Position numbers and translations under genes: made by a program. A stretch of DNA of 39,736 bases from NCBI GenBank assembly GCA_028282665.1, contig JANQHN010000075.1:1-39736 (forward strand). Reading direction: 5' to 3'. This stretch comes from Phycisphaerae bacterium (lineage in GTDB: Bacteria; Planctomycetota; Phycisphaerae; UBA1845). The notes below the pieces were generated by a model. That model did no database searches, was not told the origin of the DNA, and saw only the letters and a program-made list of their open reading frames with translations. Positions 1 through 6,328 of this stretch are shown here, piece after piece. Every line of letters starts with the position of its first letter. Position 1 is the stretch's first letter.

Positions 1-977
1 TTGCGAAGGTCTTCCGCGCCACGACCATCCGGACGGCGACCATCCTCGAACAACATGTCCGCAATGACTTCGCCTTCGATCTTGTCGAGCATATCCCGCA
101 CAAGGTTCCACTCCTCCCGATCACCCTCATCACCCTCGGGGCAATACTCCGCCTTGGCTTCCTGATAAACCGCTGTGACCGCCTCATAACGCTCGAGCTT
201 CCCATCGACGCGCTTCGCTTCACGCAGCTTCGGGCCATACTTTTCGCGAAGTTTATTGTCGAGATCCGTGCGAGGATCAGGTGCTTCCCAAGCTTTCTCC
301 TTGCCGGCCTTCTCCCTGAGCTCCTCGATCTGCTCACAAACCTCGACAATGGTCTTGTGCCCCAGCTCGATACCCTTGGCGATGACATCCTCGGGCAATT
401 CCATCGCACCAACCTCGATCATGTTGACCGCATCCTTGTGGCCTGAGAGGACCATCTCCATCGTGGAGTATTCCATTTCGGCATGCTTGGGGTTGATGAT
501 GTATTCGTTGTCGACGTACCCCACACGTACGGAACCGGTGCATACGGCGAACGGCAACGATGAAAGGTGAAGGGCAGCCGAGGCGCCAATCATCGCGAGC
601 AAATCAGGATCGTTCTCTTGATCGGTTGCAAGCACCATCGCCTGGATCAATACTTCGTCGTAGAAACCTTTAGGGAATAAAGGCCTGACAGGACGGTCAA
701 TCATCCTCATGGTGAGGATCTCTTTAATGGTAGGCCTGGCCTCGCGTTTAAAAAAACCGCCCGGGAACTTGCCTGCCGCGTAAGTCTTCTCACGGTAGTC
801 CACAGTCAGCGGGAAAAAATCCGTCCCCTCTCGCGGTGGGCCGGTGACAACGGAGACCAATACCACCGACTCTCCGTAAGAGACGACAACGGTCGACTCC
901 GCCTGCTTTGCGATTTTTCCGGTTTCGATTCGTAAGGTGCGGCCTGCAATTTCTCGTTCGACGAAATGAAATGCCAT
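1..977 (-). CDS. pnp: polynucleotide phosphorylase, N-terminal part (cut by window edge)
   Basis: Polynucleotide phosphorylase degrades RNA 3'-to-5' with phosphate and is a core part of bacterial RNA decay complexes. The reading frame is absent from the ORF track because its stop lies outside the window. Read on the minus strand from ATG at 977 it gives MAFHFVEREIAGRTLRIETG, followed by VVSYGESVVLVSVV and FFPLTVDYREKTYAAGKFPGGFFKRE, all typical of the first RNase PH domain, then MIDRPVRPLFPKG and the start of the all-alpha linker. About 325 codons of a protein that is usually near 700 residues are present; the second RNase PH domain and the KH and S1 domains are outside. rpsO lies 190 bases upstream on the same strand, the arrangement seen in most bacteria. 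The family call is secure; the start is supported by the conserved N-terminus. Confidence 0.95.
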   Translation of the reverse strand, partial: MAFHFVEREIAGRTLRIETGKIAKQAESTVVVSYGESVVLVSVVTGPPREGTDFFPLTVDYREKTYAAGKFPGGFFKREARPTIKEILTMRMIDRPVRPLFPKGFYDEVLIQAMVLATDQENDPDLLAMIGASAALHLSSLPFAVCTGSVRVGYVDNEYIINPKHAEMEYSTMEMVLSGHKDAVNMIEVGAMELPEDVIAKGIELGHKTIVEVCEQIEELREKAGKEKAWEAPDPRTDLDNKLREKYGPKLREAKRVDGKLERYEAVTAVYQEAKAEYCPEGDEGDREEWNLVRDMLDKIEGEVIADMLFEDGRRPDGRGAEDLR

Positions 978-1167
978 GTTTTTCTATCCGTAGTTTGAAT
1001 GCCCAATTGGGCGTTTACACTTACGCGCGCAAGCTGATCGCACACCACACCCATCCCAGACTGGGGAATCGGCGCAACACTATCGGCTGGATCGGGGACG
1101 ACCCTGGAGAGAGACCCCCTATAAACTTTGAGGAGGATTCGTTCACGACGGTGAGCAAAGCGCCGTG

Positions 1168-1437
1168 CTACTTACGCAGACCCAGATTGGCAACGATTTT
1201 TTGGTAGCGGCTACGATCCTTATGCGTCAGGTACCTGAGCAGGGAAGTCCGCTGACCGACCAGTTTGAGCAGACCGCGTCGCGAGGCATGGTCCTTCTTG
1301 TTTCTTTGAAGATGCTGAGTGAGTTCCTCGATACGCTGAGTGAGAAGAGCGATCTGAATTTCCGGGGAACCCGTATCCTTATCGTGGACGCGGTGCTTCG
1401 CGATGATGCCTGCTTTCGCTTCGGACGCTAGCGACAT
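1168..1437 (-). CDS. rpsO: 30S ribosomal protein S15
   Basis: S15 binds the central domain of 16S rRNA early in small-subunit assembly. The 89-residue product has the usual length and the diagnostic stretches [16 protein letters not shown] near residue 21, the [22 protein letters not shown] segment that contacts rRNA, and [14 protein letters not shown] near the C-terminus. It lies directly upstream of pnp on the same strand, the conserved rpsO-pnp order. In many bacteria S15 represses its own mRNA through a leader structure; here a small inverted repeat sits about 20 bases upstream of the start codon, but I cannot show that it is a regulator. No frameshift or odd residue is seen. Confidence 0.97.
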   Translation of the reverse strand: MSLASEAKAGIIAKHRVHDKDTGSPEIQIALLTQRIEELTQHLQRNKKDHASRRGLLKLVGQRTSLLRYLTHKDRSRYQKIVANLGLRK

Positions 1438-1662
1438 TGCTTAAACCATTCCAACCTGCCCACGCCTAGCGGCGGGACGCCATAAGTTCCTGTCTAATCC
1501 CAACTTACACGCACAACTAACAATTTCCACACGTTTGAAGCAGGCAATGTACACGCAACGCCGCAAGAAAGCAAGTCCGCCGTAAAGTCGAAATTCCGGT
1601 AACCGAAACCCATCTGTACACCAGAACAATGATCTGCGCCCTGGAGTACGACCAACAGACAC

Positions 1663-1704
1663 AAAAAAGCCTGAGGAGGCGAGTTGTCCAACTCCCTCCT
1701 CAGG
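1663..1704 (-). terminator. Rho-independent terminator of PEP-CTERM gene copy 1
   Basis: On the minus strand CCTGAGGAGG (1704-1695) pairs perfectly with CCTCCTCAGG (1679-1670), and the hairpin is followed after one base by six T residues (1668-1663). It starts 18 bases after the stop codon of the gene at 1722-2381. Confidence 0.9.
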
Positions 1705-1721
1705 CGGTGAATCACGTAAAA

Positions 1722-2381
1722 CTATCGCCGACGAAGCAACAGCAAACCGCCGGGCAGCAGGAGCAGCAAACCGGTCGGCTCCGGAACGACCCACATAGTA
1801 ACCTCCGTGGAAGTATAATTTGAATAGAAGACCGACATATATTCATCCCCAGCAATCACCGGCGTCTCGAAAAATGCTGTGTATCCAGGACTCACATCGT
1901 CGATCACAAAAGAAGGAGTGCCTTCATCGACAGCGTCCAAAACAAAGTACATATCATCACCGGAAACCCAACCCGCGTGGTTCTCAACACTGATGATCAT
2001 GGTTAATGGAGTGCCGGCCGGATATGCCGCGCTTGTGCCGACCGTCAGAAGGCTGTCGGAATACTCAATGTCAGACGGGAATTGATCTTCTGTCAGGCAA
2101 TGAGCAGAACCGAAGCTCAAACCAGAAACCCAAGTAGAAGTCTCAAATTTGATCGCATTTTCCAAATGCGTTACTTCTATCTCCGCACTAACCCCTGATA
2201 TTTCAGCGTAAGCATAGTTCCAGCCAGAATCATAGTCAGAGTCAGGCGGATCGGGCTTAGACACTTCGGCGATAACGGAAATGCCTCCCTCAAGGGATAC
2301 AACCCCTTCTTCCGCATAGGCGACCACTGCCGCCATAAGCGCAAAAACAACCGTAAGCTTCAAAATTTTTTCCATACACAT
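1722..2381 (-). CDS. PEP-CTERM sorting-domain protein, copy 1
   Basis: An exported protein of 219 residues with no recognised function. It has a signal peptide (residues 1-23, hydrophobic stretch LTVVFALMAAVVAYA), an acidic mature domain with probable beta structure, and the C-terminal signal VPEPTGLLLLLPGGLLLLRRR: a PEP motif, a hydrophobic span and three arginines. This tripartite signal is the known substrate mark of the exosortase system, which anchors or releases proteins at the cell surface; no exosortase gene is in the window. The ATG at 2381 has GGGGA seven bases upstream and is preferred over the internal ATG two codons later. Copy 2 at 2610-3272 is nearly identical in the signal regions but differs in three short patches. 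The promoter in front of this copy looks incomplete, so expression may be lower than for copy 2 (inference). Confidence 0.9.
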   Translation of the reverse strand: MCMEKILKLTVVFALMAAVVAYAEEGVVSLEGGISVIAEVSKPDPPDSDYDSGWNYAYAEISGVSAEIEVTHLENAIKFETSTWVSGLSFGSAHCLTEDQFPSDIEYSDSLLTVGTSAAYPAGTPLTMIISVENHAGWVSGDDMYFVLDAVDEGTPSFVIDDVSPGYTAFFETPVIAGDEYMSVFYSNYTSTEVTMWVVPEPTGLLLLLPGGLLLLRRR

Positions 2382-2550
2382 TTGTTTTCCCCAATCTGAA
2401 AGAAAATGTACCCCTCGTACGCTTGCGGACGAATCAAGGCAAATACACCCGCATATCTAAATACCCCTATATTTGTAGCGAAATCGATAAGCCGAACTCA
2501 TCCGAACACCGCAACAATGAACTGTGCCCTGGAATACGGCCAACAGGCAC

Positions 2551-2592
2551 AAAAAACCTGAGGAGGTGGAGCTGTCCAACCCCCTCCTCAGG
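2551..2592 (-). terminator. Rho-independent terminator of PEP-CTERM gene copy 2
   Basis: On the minus strand CCTGAGGAGG (2592-2583) pairs with CCTCCTCAGG (2566-2557), followed directly by six T residues (2556-2551). It is the duplicate of the 1663-1704 terminator, with loop changes only. Because it lies between the two gene copies, transcripts from copy 2 should mostly stop before copy 1. Confidence 0.9.
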
Positions 2593-2609
2593 CGGTGAAT
2601 CACGTAAAA

Positions 2610-3272
2610 CTATCGCCGACGAAGCAACAGCAAACCGCCGGGCAGCAGGAGCAGCATACCGGTCGGCTCCGGAACGACCCACATAGTAACCTCCGTGGAA
2701 GTATAATCTGAATAGAAGGCCGACATATATTCATCCCCAGCAATCACCGGCGCCTCGAAAAATGCTGTGTATCCAGGACTCACATCGCTGATCACAAAAG
2801 AAGGAGTGCCTTCATCGGCATGGTACAAAACAAAGTACATAAGATCACCGGAAGCCCACCAATCTTCGTAGTTATTAACACTGATGATCATGGTTAATGG
2901 AGTGCCGGCCGGATATGCCGCGCTTGTGCCGACCGTCAGAAGGCTGTCGGAATACTCAATGTCAGACGGTTCTTGATCTACTGTCATGCAGTGACCGGAA
3001 GCGGGGTTCAAATAACCACGATAGATGTTGGTCTCAAATTTGATCGCATTTTCCAAATGCGTTACTTCTATCTCCGCATCAGCCCCTGATATTTCAGCGT
3101 AAGCATAGTTCCAGCCGGAATCGTCGTCAGATTCGGCTGGATAGCTCCGATGCACTGAGGCGACAACGGAAACGCCCCCCTCAAGGGATACAACCCCTTC
3201 TTCCGCATGGGTGACCACTGCCGCCATAAGCGCAAAAACAACCGTAAGCTTCAAAATTCTTTCCATACACAT
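2610..3272 (-). CDS. PEP-CTERM sorting-domain protein, copy 2
   Basis: A 220-residue paralogue of the 1722-2381 product. Signal peptide (MCMERILKLTVVFALMAAVVTHA), the segments GWNYAYAEISG, AEIEVTHLENAIKFET, PSDIEYSDSLLTVGTSAAYPAGTPLTMIISV and SPGYTAFFE, and the C-terminal VPEPTGMLLLLPGGLLLLRRR are shared almost unchanged. Differences concentrate around residues 34-49, 82-98 and 133-151. One codon has been gained or lost near residue 140. The start ATG has GGGGA seven bases upstream, as in copy 1. A good promoter match lies at 3362-3390 and a terminator at 2551-2592, so this copy appears to be a complete single-gene transcription unit. Function unknown beyond predicted export and exosortase-type sorting. 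Confidence 0.9.
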   Translation of the reverse strand: MCMERILKLTVVFALMAAVVTHAEEGVVSLEGGVSVVASVHRSYPAESDDDSGWNYAYAEISGADAEIEVTHLENAIKFETNIYRGYLNPASGHCMTVDQEPSDIEYSDSLLTVGTSAAYPAGTPLTMIISVNNYEDWWASGDLMYFVLYHADEGTPSFVISDVSPGYTAFFEAPVIAGDEYMSAFYSDYTSTEVTMWVVPEPTGMLLLLPGGLLLLRRR

Positions 3273-3361
3273 TTGTTTTCCCCAATCTAAAAGAAAATGT
3301 CCCCCTCGTGCCTTTGCGGACGAATCAAGGCAAATACATCCGCATATCTAAATACTCCTAT

Positions 3362-3390
3362 ATTGTAGCGAAATTGACACGGCAAATCAA
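3362..3390 (-). promoter_or_regulatory. sigma-70-type promoter for PEP-CTERM copy 2
   Basis: On the minus strand TTGATT, a 17-base spacer and TACAAT match the -35 and -10 elements. Transcription would begin near 3355 and leave an untranslated leader of about 83 bases. In the equivalent place upstream of copy 1 the -10 reads TACAAA and the -35 is replaced by unrelated sequence. Confidence 0.65.
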
Positions 3391-3713
3391 AGGAAAAGCG
3401 CACTTGACCGACTTTGCACTACGCCGTAAATGGAACCGCCTTAAGATCGCCAGACTCCCCATTAACGACCCATTTTAACGAGAACGACCTGCTTAAACAT
3501 TCGTGCTTAAGTTATATTGCGTTGAGCGGAAAGAATGCCAAGCCTACGGAATCAGGCGACATCGAAATTAGCGAATAGCGAGCTGAACTGCGCATCAGGA
3601 ATTAAACTCAATCTTGAAACTATCATGTATCGTCGGTTGGCGAAAATTGGCACCCTTGCAAATTCGAAATGCACCTTCCAGAAACAGGAATGACAGAGTC
3701 GTCGGCCCACAAA
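3391..3713. other. intergenic stretch without a recognised gene
   Basis: This holds only short frames. The minus-strand frames at 3552-3851 and 3623-4183 run into it, but their meaningful parts end upstream, in the decayed PEP-CTERM gene. I see no RNA gene, clear terminator or repeat here. Confidence 0.5.
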
Positions 3714-3758
3714 ATGTTCGTTTTCGCCATCAAGCACACACACCGCAACGCCCGCCGC
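3714..3758 (+). repeat. relic of the tgt 5' end (45 bases)
   Basis: This stretch encodes MFVFAIKHTHRNARR and matches the first 45 bases of tgt (4656-4700, MFDFAIKHTHRSARR) without gaps at 40 of 45 positions. Three of the five differences are synonymous. The match begins exactly at the ATG, stops after the fifteenth codon, and keeps the orientation of tgt, 942 bases away. The frame continues (ORF 3669-3932) but no longer resembles Tgt. It is a duplicated fragment and not a working gene. Confidence 0.75.
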
Positions 3759-4533
3759 TGCCCTACGCTGGCGCAGCCCGCGCCGGCGATACAGATAAAA
3801 CGATCCAAGTGCCAGGAAAATGAGCCCGCTGGAGGGTTCCAGGATGACCACATGTCGACAAAGAGTGATCCCGGCCCATACAAGCAGTGCGTCTTCAGCA
3901 TCGTCTCAGGGCTCAAGTATTTCTCTGCTTGAATGGGAATGGAGAACGAGTGCACGCCGTCATCGATGGCGAATTGGTCGAGATAAAGCAAAGCTTCCTT
4001 CTGTCGGGACAATTTGACATGGAACGCTCCGTTTGCCTCCGCGCCGTAGATGCCCACCTCAACGATCAAAATCAAATCGGATCCTGGAGGAAACTCAGAT
4101 TGTTGAACCGATGTGCACGACATTCGATACGCCCGTAGGATCTCCAAATTCGTCCAACTCCGAGTATGTTTCCGTCTTTGCAAAATCTCCCCTCGGGTCG
4201 ACCCCGACCGTGAATTGAAACCTCGTCGCGTCCAAAAACTTGGATGCTCGCGAAGGCGGCCGTTTGGCGTGAGTCGTGATCCGGAACTAACGCCCCTACA
4301 TCATTCCAGGCATAATCATGCTGGATGCCATCGTCACCGCTCGCATAAGCGTGGAGAAATAAGTTACTCTCGATCGGGACCAATCCCCCCTCGGTCAAAG
4401 CGGTCGAGTTTAGGCAAATCACAATGAGCAACGAAAACGGAACAGACTGCAAGATGCACATGACACGCTTCAATAGACCGATGCAGCGAAGAGTCCCAAT
4501 AACGATCGCACCCAAAGTCCGGAGGCGAAACAA
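3759..4533 (-). pseudogene. decayed PEP-CTERM protein gene with about three frameshifts
   Basis: No single frame covers this region, but consecutive minus-strand frames read as one exported protein. Frame 1 (from ATG 4533, or better ATG 4461) gives a signal peptide, MCILQSVPFSLLIVICLNSTA, then LHAYASGDDGIQHDYAW. Around 4250 the sensible reading moves to a second frame (FLDATRFQFTVGVDPRGDFAKTETYSELDEFGDP). Near 4100 it moves to a third (SEFPPGSDLILIVEVGIYGAEANGAFHVKLS, then FAIDDGVHSFSIPI). Near 3850 it moves again, to LEPSSGLIFLALGSFYLYRRRGL, which has the form of a PEP-CTERM tail. It is unlike the 1722/2610 pair in its mature part. After the arginines the frame runs antisense through the tgt relic. 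Sequencing error could explain a shift, but three in 0.5 kb suggests real decay. Confidence 0.6.
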
Positions 4534-4655
4534 TCAGATTTACGGCTTGCACAGAAGCGACAGAACGAAAACCACCTATTTTAACTAACCGGTTGTATTT
4601 CCGTCACTCCACAAAAGTTGCACGTGCCTCATTAACCCCCTAGCATCCCCGCACG

Positions 4656-5759
4656 ATGTTCGATTTTGCCATCAAGCACACGCACCGCAGCGCCCGTCGC
4701 GGCGTATTTCGCACCCCTCATGGCGAGGTACAGACCCCAGCGTTCATGCCTGTTGGCACCGCCGGAACCGTCAAAGGAATCACACCCAGCCAACTGAAAG
4801 CGACCGGTGCGCACATGATCCTGGCCAACACCTATCACTTGCAACTGCGCCCTACCGCAGATGTAGTGCGGGAATTGGGTGGTTTGCATACCCTCATGGG
4901 TTGGAATGGCCCCATTTTGACGGATAGCGGCGGATTTCAGGTCTTCTCGCTCGCGGGAATCAACAAAATCACTGACGATGGCGTCGAATTCCAGTCGCAC
5001 ATAGACGGAGCCCGCTTGACCCTGAACCCGGAATCCGCGACCGAAGTCCAAAACAAGCTGGGCGCTGACGTCATTATGGCCTTCGACCAATGCCCGCCGC
5101 TACCTTGCAACCGGGAAACGCTGGCCTCGGCTGTAGATCGCACGATCCGATGGGCTCAACGATGCCAAAACGCCCACCGCCGCGAGGATCAGGCGCTTTT
5201 CGGCATTGTCCAAGGCGGGTTAGACTTAGGAGAACGACAACGGTGCGTTGATGCTCTGGTCGGTATGGGATTTAAGGGTTTCGCACTGGGTGGACTGTCT
5301 GTCGGCGAGACGCACGAGGAGATGGTCTCGGTGCTGGAGCCATGCGGCGAAATGCTGCCGGTGGACAAACCACGGTATCTAATGGGCGTGGGTATGCCGC
5401 GGGACATCCTGGCGGCCGTCCAAGCGGGAATCGATTTATTCGACTGCGTACTGCCGACCCGCAACGGTCGCAACAGCCAGGCGTTCACTGCGACAGGCCA
5501 ACTCAAGATGCGTAACGAACGTCACAAAATCGACACCGCTCCGTTGGAGGAAGGCTGCGATTGCGAAACTTGCGAGCGTTTTTCCAGAGGATACATTCGT
5601 CACCTGTTTATCGCGGGAGAAATGCTCGCGGCAACTTTGACATCGATACACAACCTCCGGTTTTACCAGCGGTTCATGGCGCGGATACGCGAGTTGATCG
5701 TGGAAGATCGGCTCGACGACATCACTGAGGAATTCCCCATCGCGGTGAGCGAGGGTTGA
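4656..5759 (+). CDS. tgt: queuine/preQ1 tRNA-ribosyltransferase (tRNA-guanine transglycosylase)
   Basis: Tgt exchanges guanine 34 in GUN anticodons for the queuosine precursor preQ1 (bacterial enzyme). The 367-residue product has the normal length. TDSGGFQ places the catalytic base Asp at residue 90, GIDLFDCVLPTRNGRN places the nucleophile Asp at residue 263, and CDCETC with His332 forms the structural zinc site (Cys301, Cys303, Cys306, His332). FGIVQGG and LGGLSVGE are also family hallmarks. The ATG at 4656 gives the conserved N-terminus although no strong ribosome-binding site precedes it. yajC follows after 25 bases on the same strand, as in many bacteria. A 45-base copy of its 5' end is found at 3714-3758. 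Confidence 0.97.
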   Translation: MFDFAIKHTHRSARRGVFRTPHGEVQTPAFMPVGTAGTVKGITPSQLKATGAHMILANTYHLQLRPTADVVRELGGLHTLMGWNGPILTDSGGFQVFSLAGINKITDDGVEFQSHIDGARLTLNPESATEVQNKLGADVIMAFDQCPPLPCNRETLASAVDRTIRWAQRCQNAHRREDQALFGIVQGGLDLGERQRCVDALVGMGFKGFALGGLSVGETHEEMVSVLEPCGEMLPVDKPRYLMGVGMPRDILAAVQAGIDLFDCVLPTRNGRNSQAFTATGQLKMRNERHKIDTAPLEEGCDCETCERFSRGYIRHLFIAGEMLAATLTSIHNLRFYQRFMARIRELIVEDRLDDITEEFPIAVSEG

Positions 5760-5784
5760 TACGCAAGAGAGCGAGGCAAAGTAA

Positions 5785-6150
5785 ATGACGGCTTGTATGT
5801 GGATCTTGGCCCAAACGAACAATGCGGCAGGAGGTGGAGCGGCGAATGCGTCCGGAGCCGGCTTTATGAACGTCATTCTTGCGGCGGGAATCGGGATGAT
5901 GGTATGGATGATGCTTTCGACACGCAGCCGGCAGAAGAAAGAGCAGCAGGAAAAGGAGAAACTCTACTCAGGCTTGACCAAAAATGACCGTGTGCTCACG
6001 ATCGGCGGAATCATCGGTACGGTGTTAACGGTGAAAGACCGCGAAGTTGTCCTGAAGGTGGATGAGTCGACGAACACAAAGATGACTTTTTTGAAGACGG
6101 CAATTCAGCGAGTGATTCAGGAAGATGCCGAAGAGAGCAACCATAAGTAG
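5785..6150 (+). CDS. yajC: preprotein translocase subunit YajC
   Basis: YajC is a small inner-membrane protein that associates with SecDF and the SecYEG translocon. The 121-residue product has a Gly/Ala/Asn-rich N-terminus, one membrane segment (about residues 28-45, NVILAAGIGMMVWMML), a basic RSRQKKEQQEKEKL stretch, and the core LTKNDRVLTIGGIIGTVLTVKDREVVLKVDEST, which is the conserved YajC beta domain. It follows tgt by 25 bases and is probably co-transcribed. secD and secF, which often come next, are not here; the next gene is a TolC-like lipoprotein with its own likely promoter. Confidence 0.95.
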   Translation: MTACMWILAQTNNAAGGGAANASGAGFMNVILAAGIGMMVWMMLSTRSRQKKEQQEKEKLYSGLTKNDRVLTIGGIIGTVLTVKDREVVLKVDESTNTKMTFLKTAIQRVIQEDAEESNHK

Positions 6151-6202
6151 CGCACTCGAGCGTGCTGCACTTCGGTAACTATTCATCCGAGAACACTGTA
6201 GT

Positions 6203-6231
6203 TTTTTTAGCGCATATGCCGACGCTATAAT
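6203..6231 (+). promoter_or_regulatory. candidate promoter for the TolC-like gene
   Basis: A perfect -10 hexamer TATAAT (6226-6231) lies 17 bases downstream of a T-rich -35 position (TTTTTT, 6203-6208). The -35 is poor. Transcription would start near 6238, about 90 bases before the ATG at 6329, in an otherwise empty 178-base gap after yajC. Confidence 0.45.
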
Positions 6232-6328
6232 TAGGCGCGCGTTGCGAGTGCAAGGCTGCCACACACCAGTACGGTTTGGATTCGTAATTACCTAACTAGC
6301 ATGGCATGCAGGCGGGAGTGGTTGTTTT

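Larger units (their letters stand above)
1624..3376 (-). repeat. tandem duplication (two ~0.87-kb units) carrying PEP-CTERM genes
   Basis: Two adjacent units match along almost their whole length. Unit 1 runs from about 1624 to 2488 and unit 2 from about 2511 to 3376. Equivalent points are offset by 887 bases at the terminator and 891 bases at the start codon. Each unit holds, in transcription order, a 5' untranslated segment, a PEP-CTERM gene of 219 or 220 codons and a hairpin terminator. The matching sequence stops at the upstream side inside the promoter region, so only unit 2 keeps a full promoter. Exact ends need an alignment. Confidence 0.85.

Noticed and set aside
1001-1012. Perfect palindrome GCCCAATTGGGC upstream of pnp
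   Set aside because: Twelve-base palindromes are expected about ten times in a window this size, and as RNA it forms only a four-pair stem.
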